A stretch of DNA of 64,000 nt. Source: JALOAD01 sp023228995 [NCBI: Candidatus Muiribacterium halophilum] (GTDB lineage Bacteria; Muiribacteriota; Muiribacteriia; Muiribacteriales). The notes under the pieces were generated by a model. The model saw only the letters and a program-made list of their open reading frames with translations, had not been told where the DNA came from and searched no databases. This document shows, piece after piece, positions 7,668-17,225 of the stretch (positions within the stretch are counted from its first letter, which is position 1; every line of letters begins with the position of its first letter). A program made the position numbers and the translations under genes. The stretch spans positions 106,712 to 170,711 of the forward strand of contig JALOAD010000002.1 in NCBI GenBank assembly GCA_023228995.1, in the 5' to 3' direction.

Positions 7668-8348
7668 TTATTTTATGTATTTCTTGTAAAACGGACAATC
7701 AGTTACTTTATCTTTGCAAAAACCCTTAGTTTTGCATGTAGGACCAGCATATTCAAAAATTATAGGAGAAATATCAGATAAAATTTCATACATCTTATAA
7801 GCTATAATTCTAATCTCATCCTGAGCTCTCTGACACATTCTTAGCTCTAAAAAATGAAATAATTCTCTAACATTCATAGTAACAATAATGTTTGATGCAG
7901 TTGATGATGGCAATACATATCTAGCATCTTCTTTATCAATACCAATTTCAATTAATTTATCATAAGCTTTTTTAGTTTTAGTCATTATATCTTTATATAT
8001 TTCAAGTGCTTCTGAGTTGGCTTTTATAAAAACTGGTGTGTAATAATCTAATTCACCTTTAATTCTTACATATCTTTGGGATTGTTGTGCAAATGAAGCA
8101 ACTCTGTGTCTTACAAGTTGATGAGTACAAACTCTTGAAACTCCGTCTATGCCAAAAGTGAATATTGCATGTTCTAAAACTGCATGATGTCCTCTTTCTA
8201 TAACGGTTTTTATAAGTCTTTCAATTGTTTTCTGATCTAGCTTTTCTTCTAATTCTGAAACTGTTAGTGCTGAATAACACAATCTTGCAGCAATAGCTAT
8301 TTTTTTTTCCGGTTCTGAAGTGTTTTGTAATAAGGTGACATTTAGCAT
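7668..8348 (-). CDS. thyX: flavin-dependent thymidylate synthase ThyX
   Basis: Makes dTMP from dUMP with FAD, NADPH and methylene-tetrahydrofolate. The 226 residues match the family. The signature RHRxxSxxxxSxRY is present at residues 80-93 (RHRVASFAQQSQRY), preceded by HHAVLEH (54-60). The C-terminus CKTKGFCKDKVTDCPFY carries four cysteines, a possible metal or redox tail. ATG at 8348 follows GGGGAGAG, a clear ribosome site. No thyA is in the window. A nested palindrome lies about 100 bp upstream. Confidence 0.95.
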   Translation of the reverse strand: MLNVTLLQNTSEPEKKIAIAARLCYSALTVSELEEKLDQKTIERLIKTVIERGHHAVLEHAIFTFGIDGVSRVCTHQLVRHRVASFAQQSQRYVRIKGELDYYTPVFIKANSEALEIYKDIMTKTKKAYDKLIEIGIDKEDARYVLPSSTASNIIVTMNVRELFHFLELRMCQRAQDEIRIIAYKMYEILSDISPIIFEYAGPTCKTKGFCKDKVTDCPFYKKYIK

Positions 8349-8449
8349 TTAATGTTCTCTCCCCTATTTTTTTATTAAATATATCAGATTCATGAAAATT
8401 AAACAAAAAAAATTATATACATTATAAAAATTATAAAATTAAAATAAAA

Positions 8450-8485
8450 ATTTATTTGTATATTTGTACAAATAGGCAAATAAAT
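8450..8485. promoter_or_regulatory. nested palindrome upstream of thyX
   Basis: A perfect 14-bp palindrome TATTTGTACAAATA (8461-8474) is enclosed by 9-bp inverted arms ATTTATTTG (8450-8458) and CAAATAAAT (8477-8485). It lies between the transporter stop and the thyX start. It may be a dyad operator; there is no adjoining T-run typical of a terminator. Confidence 0.4.
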
Positions 8486-8595
8486 GAAAAAAACCTGCTT
8501 TCAAATTAGTATTAAAACAATTGCAGAAATGTTTTTAATAATTCAAATAAAACAATTATAGAGCCAAAAAAATAAAGTACAAAAATAAAAAATGT

Positions 8596-9900
8596 TTATT
8601 TAAAATAAAAATATCTAAAGTAAATATAAAAACTTGAAAAAACAATGCTTATAAATGTTATGAGAACACTTTCTTTTAAAAACTTCTTAAAAGTTATCAT
8701 ACCAGGTCGATATTTATCAGCAATACTACAAACAACCAGGTTTGCAGCCGAAGCGAACATTGTACCATTAGCTCCAAGACAAGCTCCTAATGCAAGAGCC
8801 CACCAAAAAGGCATTGTTTCCGCTTTTGTAAGAGCAAGATTTTGAGGACCAGTTATCACTTGTATTATAGGTATCATGGTTATAACGAAAGGAACTGAGC
8901 TAATTACGCATACTAGAATCGAAGATGACCATAAAATTATCATAACTAATACAAGAGGATTTGTGGTTATTTCTAGCATATAATTAGCAGCTTGTTGAAT
9001 CAAACCAGAACTTTCCATTCCACCTATAATTATAAAAAGTCCTGTAAAGAAAAATATTGTATTCCATTCAATGCTTTCGAAAAACTCGCTAGGTTCTTTA
9101 ATAGATATAATCATTAGAATGGATGCTCCTAAAAGAGCTACAGTTGCAGGCATCAGACTAAGTGCATCATGGAATATGAAAAGTGTTAAAGTAAGTGTAA
9201 TTACTAAAATGCTTTTTATTAGTAAGCTTTTATCTTTTATTGAAGTGTTTTCGTTAAGTGAAGCTAATTTGTTTTCTATTCCAGGTATTTTTTTAAAAGT
9301 TTTTCTATATTTAAACCATAATAAGCCAATCATCACAAACATTAAAACAAGTGAAACTGGTCCTAAATTAAATAAAAAAGCATTAAATGATATTGCATTT
9401 TTAGACCCGATAAGTATGTTTGGTGGATCTCCTATAAGAGTTGCTGTACCACCAATATTTGATGCAAATATTTCAGCCATAAGAAATGGGTAAATATTAA
9501 TTTTCATTATATCTGTTACAAGAAAAGTTATTGGAGCGATAAGTAATATTGTTGTAACATTATCAAGCAGTGCTGATAAAATACCGGTTAAAAGTGAAAA
9601 ATAAATAAATACAAGTACAGGTTTTCCTTTTGAAATTTTTACCATTTTTATCGCAAGATATTCAAATAGTCCAGATTTTCTGGATATTTCAACAATAATC
9701 ATCATACCTATGAGCATACCTAATGTATTGAAATCAACATATGATATTGCTTCGTTTTGATCTAATATTCTCAATAATATAATTAAAGAAGCTCCAAATA
9801 AAGCAATTATAGTTCTATGAAATTTTTCGGAAACAATAAGTGCTAAACTTCCAAAAAAAATTATCATTGTATATATTTGTAAAGATGTAAATCCAAACAT
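8596..9900 (-). CDS. ArsB/NhaD-superfamily ion transporter
   Basis: 434-residue polytopic membrane protein with about 11-12 hydrophobic segments. The family signature is clear: LLDNVTTILLIAPITFLV and then NIGGTATLIGDPPNILIG (around residues 110-170). The second half repeats the fold, with CLGANGTMFASAANLVV. The superfamily includes Na+/H+ antiporters, arsenite pumps and SLC13-like carriers, so the substrate is open; no arsenic genes are adjacent. It begins MFGFTSLQIYTMIIFFGSLALIV. I see only a weak ribosome site (CGGAGT at about 12 nt). It is divergently arranged with the barrel gene at 10012. Confidence 0.8.
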   Translation of the reverse strand: MFGFTSLQIYTMIIFFGSLALIVSEKFHRTIIALFGASLIILLRILDQNEAISYVDFNTLGMLIGMMIIVEISRKSGLFEYLAIKMVKISKGKPVLVFIYFSLLTGILSALLDNVTTILLIAPITFLVTDIMKINIYPFLMAEIFASNIGGTATLIGDPPNILIGSKNAISFNAFLFNLGPVSLVLMFVMIGLLWFKYRKTFKKIPGIENKLASLNENTSIKDKSLLIKSILVITLTLTLFIFHDALSLMPATVALLGASILMIISIKEPSEFFESIEWNTIFFFTGLFIIIGGMESSGLIQQAANYMLEITTNPLVLVMIILWSSSILVCVISSVPFVITMIPIIQVITGPQNLALTKAETMPFWWALALGACLGANGTMFASAANLVVCSIADKYRPGMITFKKFLKESVLITFISIVFSSFYIYFRYFYFK

Positions 9901-9994
9901 CGCTACTCCGTTTAAAATTATTAGTTTTATTGTTTACAAATGATTTATATAAAACTTATAAAGGTTTCGCCTAAATGTCAAAAAAATATTTTTA

Positions 9995-10003
9995 TGATAT
10001 AAT
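9995..10003 (+). promoter_or_regulatory. extended -10 promoter, probable leaderless start
   Basis: TGATATAAT at 9995-10003 is an extended -10 element (TGn plus perfect TATAAT). The ATG at 10012 begins 9 nt after the end of the -10, and no Shine-Dalgarno sequence lies between, so transcription should begin at or next to the start codon. Confidence 0.55.
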
Positions 10004-10011
10004 CTTTTCTT

Positions 10012-11610
10012 ATGAAAAGAATTTTAATCCTATTTTTTTTATTTGTAAACATTTTATTTTGTTTTTCTGATGAAAATTTTCTTTTAAAAAAAATTCCTTC
10101 TAACTATAATGGATATAGGACTTTTGATTACTTTTTAATTGAAAAGAAGTTATCAGATTCAGGCGATTATTCAAGAAATCATAATATTACAAGATATAAA
10201 GCTGCTTTTTATTTGTATGAAATATATAGAAATGGTTTGAGGAAAAATATTGATTTTTTACCGGTTCACCTTGAAGCTTATGAATTTATGATAAATGATT
10301 TTAATTATGAACTTGTTTTTCTTTACGGAGATAAGATAATCTCTATTATAAAAGAAGAAATTGAAATTTATAGAAAAGAGAAAAAAATTATAAAACATAA
10401 GTATATTAATGAAAACAATGATAATATGGTTTTAAAAACTATGCTCATTAATACGGATTATCAAAATAATATAGTAACTTCTGGTAAATTTGGAATTGAA
10501 TATAAATATACTTTTGGGACTGATGTTGATGTTTTTAGTTCAAATAATAAAGACAAAGATTATAGTTCATATTTGAATACTGTAATAAATACAAACTTTA
10601 ATAGTTTCAAAACATATAATTCTTTTTTGTGGAATGATGATTATACAGAACAAAATTCTAAAATAAAGTTAAAAATATTTAACAAATTCAGGGATTTTTC
10701 TTTTTTTAATAATATTAACAGGAAAAACTCTATTTTATCAAATTCAGGTTATTATTTTGATAGTATAAAGAGTTTTAATATTATGGATTTAAACATAGAT
10801 ATAAAAGGAAGCACAAAAAAAAATAATAGTGATGACATTAATTATTTTTATACAGAATGGAGAAGCAAAAGTACAAAAATTGATATAAATTCAGACATAA
10901 GTCGAGGAGTTTCAGGTTTTGCTTATACTTATTTGAAAAAAGATTATCAAAAAAATTTCTCTTATAATGAGAACATTACTGAATATAAAGGATATTTAAA
11001 AAAAGAAATATCAGGTCAGTATATTGATGGTATGATATTAAATTTTTATGTGAAAAATAAAGAGTATGAAAATAATATTGATAAAAGAAAGGATGGTAAA
11101 ATTGAATCTTGGAGATTAAAAATCGACCTTCCTTATAATATATCTTATTATACAATTGATTTAGGTGTGACCAAAAGAGATGTAACTTCTGAGGATAAAG
11201 ATCATGTTGATGCAGAATTATCTGAGTTTAGATTTTCAAGAATATGGTTTGATAGATTAAGGTCTGATTTTATATTAGCATATAATTACAAGGATTATAA
11301 TGCTTTAGATAATGTATTAGATGGTTTTAATGTAGATAGTTATGATTATATGAAAAAATATTGGGAAATAAGTTTTGTACATTATTTTAAATTTTTAAGT
11401 TCTATTGATATAAGTCTTTTTGTTGGTTCAGAAGATAATCCAGTTAATAATGCTCAATTTCCATGTTTTGATTTTGTTTATAGAAGTGTTGATATTCATA
11501 TTAATGATATTGTACTTGAATATTCTACTCTTCAAAAAAGTCACAATTTACATAAAAATCTCAACTCAAAACTTTTTAACATTGGAGTGTTTTATGAATT
11601 TTACTGGTAA
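10012..11610 (+). CDS. putative outer-membrane barrel protein with divergent SLH-like N-terminus
   Basis: 532 residues. A signal peptide (1-18, MKRILILFFLFVNILFCFS) is followed by a stretch resembling an SLH domain (FDYFLIEKKLSDSGDYS..NITRYKAAFYLYEIY, about 38-75). The rest is rich in alternating aromatic/polar strands, and the protein ends in an aromatic residue (FYEFYW), both typical of outer-membrane beta-barrels. This resembles the SLH porin at 13396 but lacks its obvious coiled coil. The transcript is probably leaderless. Its stop overlaps the next gene by 17 nt, so the two are coupled. No named family is recognised. Confidence 0.6.
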   Translation: MKRILILFFLFVNILFCFSDENFLLKKIPSNYNGYRTFDYFLIEKKLSDSGDYSRNHNITRYKAAFYLYEIYRNGLRKNIDFLPVHLEAYEFMINDFNYELVFLYGDKIISIIKEEIEIYRKEKKIIKHKYINENNDNMVLKTMLINTDYQNNIVTSGKFGIEYKYTFGTDVDVFSSNNKDKDYSSYLNTVINTNFNSFKTYNSFLWNDDYTEQNSKIKLKIFNKFRDFSFFNNINRKNSILSNSGYYFDSIKSFNIMDLNIDIKGSTKKNNSDDINYFYTEWRSKSTKIDINSDISRGVSGFAYTYLKKDYQKNFSYNENITEYKGYLKKEISGQYIDGMILNFYVKNKEYENNIDKRKDGKIESWRLKIDLPYNISYYTIDLGVTKRDVTSEDKDHVDAELSEFRFSRIWFDRLRSDFILAYNYKDYNALDNVLDGFNVDSYDYMKKYWEISFVHYFKFLSSIDISLFVGSEDNPVNNAQFPCFDFVYRSVDIHINDIVLEYSTLQKSHNLHKNLNSKLFNIGVFYEFYW

Positions 11611-12088
11611 AATTATAATATTTTTAATAATTTTTTGTAATTTAACTTGTTTATCTGAAGATATATGGTCTAAAAAAGAAAGACTTGAAGAAATTTACAG
11701 TTTTTATTCTGAACATAAAGAAAAAAAATACTCTGAAATAAAAAAACTTAGATTTGTTATAACAAGATTAAAAAGAAATCTTGCTCTTAATCAGAATATT
11801 ATAGCAGATAATTATATAGATAAAGCAGAGTTTTTAATTATGAGAATTGAATTTAAAGAATTATCTCTTGATAGAGAAATAAAAAAAATTAAAAATGATA
11901 TTGATAATTTTGCTTATTCCCTATCTATAAATATTGAAAAACTAAAAGTTAAACTCAAATATAGTGATTTTGTAAAAAAATATAATAACATTAGTGAATT
12001 ATTTGAAAACAGGCTTTTTGTTAAATGTTCTAAATTACTTAGTGAAAGCAAAAAAGAACTTGATAATATCATATTAAACAAAGAATAA
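11594..12088 (+). CDS. small exported helical protein
   Basis: 164 residues starting at ATG 11594, chosen because GGAGTG lies 5 nt upstream and the start opens with a signal peptide (MNFTGKIIIFLIIFCNLTCLS). The longer frame from 11420 lacks both and lies inside the barrel gene. The mature part is Lys/Glu-rich and almost all helical, with heptad-like runs (about 25-160), so a coiled-coil periplasmic protein is likely. It overlaps the barrel gene by 17 nt and may act with it. A Cys at 19 with LTC-LS context could be a lipobox, but the preceding residues fit poorly. No family recognised. Confidence 0.6.
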   Translation: MNFTGKIIIFLIIFCNLTCLSEDIWSKKERLEEIYSFYSEHKEKKYSEIKKLRFVITRLKRNLALNQNIIADNYIDKAEFLIMRIEFKELSLDREIKKIKNDIDNFAYSLSINIEKLKVKLKYSDFVKKYNNISELFENRLFVKCSKLLSESKKELDNIILNKE

Positions 12089-12252
12089 ATTTTTTAGATA
12101 CCGGTAAAAAAAACTTTTTAAAACTTATTTGATTTTAAAAAAAAATCAATTATAATCTATATATAATAAAAAAATCTAAAGGCGCATATCAGGTCATTCT
12201 ATATTAGTTACATTATTTATAATTAAAAAAATAATATGGAAGGGTGGGTAAA

Positions 12253-13335
12253 TTGGAAAAGATTTTTTATGTGGATTCTAAATGTGAAGGTTATCAAAAA
12301 ATCAAAAAAGAAATGGGAGAAAATGCTCTTATTCTTAGTTTTGAAGAAATTCTAAAAAATGGTGATGAAAATAACAAGTCAGATTGTTTTAGCAGTAAAA
12401 AGTATAAAGTTACTGCTTATATTGATGATGGAAAAGAAAACCTAAAAGAAGTTGAAAACAATTCATTTTCAATTAATGAAGACGGTTTAAAGATACAATC
12501 ACTAGAAAAACAAGTAAATGATTTAAAAAAATATGTTGATTTACTTGCAAAAAATCAAATAAACAATGAATTTGAAGTCAATGAAACTAATCCGATTGAT
12601 AACATAATTGAAAAATTTTATGCTAAATTTCTTGATAATGATATTAAACCTGATATCGCACTTCTTATTAAACAAAGATTAGATATTGCTAATCCTGATA
12701 ATTCCACAAAGCTTGCATTATCAGAACTGTTTGAATTAAGTGAATTATCATGTGATGATAAAATACATTTTTTTATTGGTAATCCTGGTTCGGGTAAAAC
12801 AACCTCAATTATAAAATTAAGTACAACATTTTCTATTGGGCTTAAGAAAAAAATATTAATAATAACAACAGATTGTTACAAAGAATCAGGTTATGATCAG
12901 ATTTTTGAACAATGTGATTTTTTAGGAATTCATTCGATGAAAGCTCAAAATAGTAAAGAATTAATAAATCTTATATCTAAGAATTTCAATAATTATGATC
13001 TTATTTTTATTGATACACCCGGAGTTGATAAAGATTATAAAGCTTTGAACAATATTTTTCCTGAAAATATGTCATATAAAACAACACTTGTTTTAAATGC
13101 AAATTCAAGATATAGGGAACAAGTTAAAAAAATATCTTTTTTTAATGAGATTGGATTTGATTTTATTGTTTTTACAAAACTAGATGAAACTTTTTCTTAT
13201 GGTAATATAATTAATATAATGCATGATAATTCTCAAAAAAAACTTATTTGTCTTACAAATGGTCAGGATACTGCAAAAAACATTATAATTAATAAAGAAA
13301 AATGTGTTGAACTTTTAATGCAAGGGATTGCATAA
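12253..13335 (+). CDS. flhF: FlhF-like SRP-family GTPase
   Basis: SRP-type GTPase that in other bacteria places or times flagella. I prefer TTG 12253 as start: GGAAGGG ends 8 nt before it, whereas the GTG at 12244 abuts that site. The product then has 360 residues. The N-terminus (KIFYVDSKCEGYQKIKKEMGENALIL) is the FlhF B-domain signature. A linker with a coiled coil precedes the NG domain: P-loop GNPGSGKTT (residues 176-184), G3 DTPGVD (from 254), G4 TKLDE (from 308). G1 and G3 differ from the usual GPTGVGKTT and DTAGR. No flagellar gene is nearby, so a role in pili or other polar placement is possible. Confidence 0.8.
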   Translation: MEKIFYVDSKCEGYQKIKKEMGENALILSFEEILKNGDENNKSDCFSSKKYKVTAYIDDGKENLKEVENNSFSINEDGLKIQSLEKQVNDLKKYVDLLAKNQINNEFEVNETNPIDNIIEKFYAKFLDNDIKPDIALLIKQRLDIANPDNSTKLALSELFELSELSCDDKIHFFIGNPGSGKTTSIIKLSTTFSIGLKKKILIITTDCYKESGYDQIFEQCDFLGIHSMKAQNSKELINLISKNFNNYDLIFIDTPGVDKDYKALNNIFPENMSYKTTLVLNANSRYREQVKKISFFNEIGFDFIVFTKLDETFSYGNIINIMHDNSQKKLICLTNGQDTAKNIIINKEKCVELLMQGIA

Positions 13336-13344
13336 TAATTAAAA

Positions 13345-13372
13345 AGAGAGCTTTTAAAGCTCTCTTTTTTTC
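13345..13372. terminator. bidirectional intrinsic terminator
   Basis: AGAGAGCTTT and AAAGCTCTCT form a 10-bp stem (13345-13365) with a run of Ts on the plus side and As on the other. It lies between the convergent flhF and SLH-porin genes and can serve both. Confidence 0.85.
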
Positions 13373-13395
13373 TTACTTAAATCAAATATTAAATA

Positions 13396-15036
13396 TTAAA
13401 AATTATGTGTTAATGTAATTCTTAAAGTTTTTTGATCAATCGGGTCAAAACCATCACCAAAAATTGCATTTGCAGCAGTTACAGGTTTAGCAAGACTCTC
13501 CTGCCCTGTTCCATTGATTTTGACATCTTTAGGTGCTGTAGCCATTTCAGAATTAACCTGAGTGTATTCAACTGAAAAAACACTGCTTTTTATAGCTTTA
13601 TCAAATTTCAATCCAAATACTAGTCTATCATCAGCAATTTGTCCTGCAGCTAAAGTAGATTCATCTTCAATCATTTCTATATTAAAAGCAAGAGTAGCTG
13701 AATTTGAAAGATAATTTTCAAATCTCAAAAAATATGAGCTAAAGCCAGCTGATCTAAAATCAGATATAGCTTCTGCTCCGCTTATTCCACCATAACCTAA
13801 TTCATCATAATAAGGTAAAGTTAAAGTTGGATCTACATTTAATCTTTTAAAAAAGTCATCATGATGTGTATAAATAAATCTTAAATCAGTTGATTGATTA
13901 AGAGTTCTTGTTATACCAAACTGATATGCCATTTGCATTCCTATATTACCACTTCCGCCATTAGTTATAGTGTCTTTTATACTATCAGTATAATCAGAAA
14001 AAACAAGTTCATAATAGTATTTCATACCATTCATCTGAGATTTATATGAAGCTCCAAGATAATTTATTGTAGAACATATATCTGCATTTCCTGAAATAAT
14101 AGAACTTGCATTAGACCATCTAGCTGAAGTTGAGTTTATCCAATATGTATTTAAAACATCTTCATCTATATATTTTAAATAGTTAACAGCATAAGTATTT
14201 ACAAAATTGTTTGTTGCATTACTTTCTTTAGTTGCCATAAGTATTAAATCACTAGATTCATCAAGTATTTTTGAGTATTTAATACCATTATCTCGATTTG
14301 AAAATACAAGAGCATTTGCAATATTAAAATACTGTCTTCCAATAGAAAAATTATACATATTATATTCATAATTAAAATATGTAGTTACAATAGCTTGACT
14401 ACCAACAGTATTAAAATCTCCACCACCTGCATTTTCATGCTCATGATTAAATTCAGTTCTGTTAATATAAGTTAGACCATTTCCAAAATCTGCATTCCAG
14501 TTTATACCAAAAACATGATCGTTTGAAACCTGATCATTAGCAGCAACTGATCCATTATCATTTGAATAATCAAATACTGTTTTTTCATTTCTAAGTCTAA
14601 AATCAAAGCTAAAATTATGATTAACTTTTTCAACTTCAATTTTATCGACTTTTTCACGCTTAGATATTTCAATTTGTTGTTTTAAAACATCAATTGTTTT
14701 TCTAAGTTTTGCAAGTCTATATCCAAAAAGATTCATTTCATTAGCAAATTCTATAGAAAGTCTATTTATTCTTTCAAAATCTTCATAAGATATATTTTCA
14801 ATTTTGATTTTCCCAGATTGTATGTTTTCAAACATTCTTGCAATAACTGTTGCAAAGTAATATCTGCTTGCATATTCATCACCGCTAAACTGTTTACCTT
14901 TTATAACACCTGAATCATAAAGTTTATTAAGTGATTCATAAGCCCAATGCCCTTGTGGAACATCAATAAATGAAAATGCATTTGTAAAAACCATCATTAT
15001 TACTAAAATTGATAATACTATTGTTGTTTTTTTCAT
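13396..15036 (-). CDS. OmpM-like porin: SLH domain, coiled coil, beta-barrel
   Basis: 546 residues. Signal peptide 1-22; one SLH domain about 23-75 (FIDVPQGHWAYESLNKLYDSG with RYYFATVIARMFE); coiled coil about 95-130 (LAKLRKTIDVLKQQIEISKRE); then about 400 residues of beta-strand pattern ending LRITLTHNF with the terminal Phe of barrel proteins. In Negativicutes and Deinococcus-Thermus this layout makes a porin whose SLH domain grips the cell wall, tying outer membrane to peptidoglycan. Probably abundant. It ends a minus-strand run with the lipoprotein 26 nt upstream. AGGGAG precedes ATG 15036. Confidence 0.85.
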   Translation of the reverse strand: MKKTTIVLSILVIMMVFTNAFSFIDVPQGHWAYESLNKLYDSGVIKGKQFSGDEYASRYYFATVIARMFENIQSGKIKIENISYEDFERINRLSIEFANEMNLFGYRLAKLRKTIDVLKQQIEISKREKVDKIEVEKVNHNFSFDFRLRNEKTVFDYSNDNGSVAANDQVSNDHVFGINWNADFGNGLTYINRTEFNHEHENAGGGDFNTVGSQAIVTTYFNYEYNMYNFSIGRQYFNIANALVFSNRDNGIKYSKILDESSDLILMATKESNATNNFVNTYAVNYLKYIDEDVLNTYWINSTSARWSNASSIISGNADICSTINYLGASYKSQMNGMKYYYELVFSDYTDSIKDTITNGGSGNIGMQMAYQFGITRTLNQSTDLRFIYTHHDDFFKRLNVDPTLTLPYYDELGYGGISGAEAISDFRSAGFSSYFLRFENYLSNSATLAFNIEMIEDESTLAAGQIADDRLVFGLKFDKAIKSSVFSVEYTQVNSEMATAPKDVKINGTGQESLAKPVTAANAIFGDGFDPIDQKTLRITLTHNF

Positions 15037-15062
15037 GTTTTTAAAAATCTCCCTAGTTATAC

Positions 15063-17216
15063 TTAATAATTAAAATAAATTTTTCCATAAAATATATATT
15101 TTTTTCCGTTTGTATTTTGAGAATTAACTTCATCTTTATTAACTACATGAATAACATACCAACCTACAGTTTGATTTTGAACTTCAGTAGGTATAAGACT
15201 AGTAACATCGACTTCTGCTAAATTATTAAAGCTCAATTTTAAGTGATGTTGCATTGAATCATAAGCTTCAAATGATGCAGTCATTTTATCGTCAATGCTA
15301 TAAATATTATTTGTATCGAATTCAAATTTGTTGTTTATAAGCAAATTAAAAAAAGCACTATCATTTTTTGCATTATCAAATCCAATAGCATAATCAGTAA
15401 TATTAGTATTATCAAGAACATTTAAACCATTAGAAGTTGATGTATCTATTGGAATAGTTAATACCCAAGTTCCATGAGTATTAACACCACATACAGCATC
15501 AAATCTTGTAAATCCATTTACTTTACTTGTTGAAAAATCAACTAAAGAAACATTACCTTTAGTAAAATTACCATTTCCACCAGAAATACCTGTATTAGTA
15601 GCACTACCCATGCTATATTTACTTGTTGAGATTTCTCCATCATAGTTTAAAGAAGTAATATCTGATTCTTTATTTACATAAAGACCTTTTTCAAAAAATA
15701 AATGGAATTTTTCATTATAAATATTATCGCCATCTGTTGTGATTATTTCTAATATATAGCTTCCATAACCACTATTTGAAATTTCTGCATCAATATCTCC
15801 AGGAACTATTGGTATTTCTATACTTAATTCTCCAGTAGTCTTATTAACAAAAGCGGTTGGAAAAATACCGCCTGATATATCTGTTTTTGATAAATCATCT
15901 GCTTTGTATAATTTGTAATCAGTACCTGGAATCATAGAGCTTGTAGAATAAGAAATTGGAGAAAGCATACCTAATGAATCATCATAAACTATTATAAGGT
16001 TTTGATTAGTATTATCGGAATTTAAACTTAAATCAATAGTTGCACCTTGTATAGTATTTATTGGACTTGCATTAATTCTAGGGTCTTGCATTTCTCCTGC
16101 TAGTCCACCGTGATATTTTATAAAATCAAAATCAAATACACTATTTATAGCAAAAGACAAAAGATTAAGACTAGGTGATTGGTTAGTATTTGAATCTTGT
16201 ATAAAAATCGTGAAATTATTCCAATCTGTTGCTCCTGTAGCTAATCCATTAATTTTTTCAATTATCTGAAAACCAATATTAAAACCAGATTTTCCAGTAG
16301 CATCTGTTGGAATGCTTAGAGTGCTAATATTAGTTATAGTGAAAGTAGCTTGTATATTTGTTCCTGATGGAACTGGTGAAGTAGTAACATTAGATAAAGT
16401 TAATAGTCCATTATCAGGTGTTGTTGTCCCTGTTACAAAATTACATGTTGCAATATATTCAAGATCTGACGGTTCACCATCGTATGTAAAATTATAAGTA
16501 ACAGAAAACGAACTACTGCCTTCATCAACAGTTATCTCTGAAGGATTCATTCTATCAAGAGATAAACTAACAGCAATTTGTGTTGCTGTTGTATAATTAC
16601 CATTAATAAGAGTTATACTATTTGGTGATGTGGAATTGTTTATAATCCAGTCATATTCGGTAATTGTAACAGAAGATGATTGATTTTCCTGAATACCTAT
16701 ATTTTTCATTGCATAAGTTGATACAAAATCACCATTTTGTATTCCGAACAATATAAGAACATAATCTCCAACACTAATATTTTCAATTTTTGCCCCATCT
16801 TTGTTTGTACTATGAGAAGTTACATCAAATGAGTAAAAGTACAATTTATCCTCATATTCTGTTCCTCTTATACTGTTTACAAAATCATCATTAGATACAC
16901 TTGCTCTATTTGGAGCCATATAATAATGAGAGTCTGGAATGTTGATGTTATCAACAAATGATGAATCAAATATTGTATTTGCAAAATCTTTTTCAATTAA
17001 AAAAACTTCAATAGTTGCTAGTCCTAAATATGCCGGAGGAGCTTTTCTAACTGAATTTAATGGATTGTTTGGCCATTCTACCTGTATTGCAAGAGAAGAA
17101 CCTGAATTAATAATATTTGGTTGAGTATCAACTATTTTGTTACCACAACCATTCATAAACATTATAAGAGTTGTTATAATAAATGTTATAAATAATAAAA
17201 CACTTAATTTTTTCAT
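15063..17216 (-). CDS. large lipoprotein of unknown function
   Basis: 717 residues. The N-terminus has a signal sequence and lipobox-like FMNGC (Cys24), so it is probably a lipoprotein. The mature part is Ser/Thr/Asn-rich and apparently all-beta, with several Ig-like or carbohydrate-binding-like segments (for example VSVGDYVLILFGIQNG and TFTITNISTL), but I cannot assign a family. AAGGAGGG precedes ATG 17216. It is 9 nt from the FecR-domain gene and 26 nt from the porin gene, so the three are likely one operon, suggesting a surface or envelope role. No enzyme motif seen. Confidence 0.7.
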   Translation of the reverse strand: MKKLSVLLFITFIITTLIMFMNGCGNKIVDTQPNIINSGSSLAIQVEWPNNPLNSVRKAPPAYLGLATIEVFLIEKDFANTIFDSSFVDNINIPDSHYYMAPNRASVSNDDFVNSIRGTEYEDKLYFYSFDVTSHSTNKDGAKIENISVGDYVLILFGIQNGDFVSTYAMKNIGIQENQSSSVTITEYDWIINNSTSPNSITLINGNYTTATQIAVSLSLDRMNPSEITVDEGSSSFSVTYNFTYDGEPSDLEYIATCNFVTGTTTPDNGLLTLSNVTTSPVPSGTNIQATFTITNISTLSIPTDATGKSGFNIGFQIIEKINGLATGATDWNNFTIFIQDSNTNQSPSLNLLSFAINSVFDFDFIKYHGGLAGEMQDPRINASPINTIQGATIDLSLNSDNTNQNLIIVYDDSLGMLSPISYSTSSMIPGTDYKLYKADDLSKTDISGGIFPTAFVNKTTGELSIEIPIVPGDIDAEISNSGYGSYILEIITTDGDNIYNEKFHLFFEKGLYVNKESDITSLNYDGEISTSKYSMGSATNTGISGGNGNFTKGNVSLVDFSTSKVNGFTRFDAVCGVNTHGTWVLTIPIDTSTSNGLNVLDNTNITDYAIGFDNAKNDSAFFNLLINNKFEFDTNNIYSIDDKMTASFEAYDSMQHHLKLSFNNLAEVDVTSLIPTEVQNQTVGWYVIHVVNKDEVNSQNTNGKKYIFYGKIYFNY

Positions 17217-17225
17217 TTTCCCTCC

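Noticed and set aside
8645-9493. Plus-strand frames inside the transporter gene
   Set aside because: They are antisense shadows of a gene with complete family motifs.
11420-11593. N-terminal extension of the small exported protein
   Set aside because: It lies inside the barrel gene in another frame; ATG 11594 has a ribosome site and a signal peptide.
13396-15036. S-layer protein proper
   Set aside because: One SLH domain, a coiled coil and a C-terminal barrel ending in Phe point to an OmpM-like porin instead.
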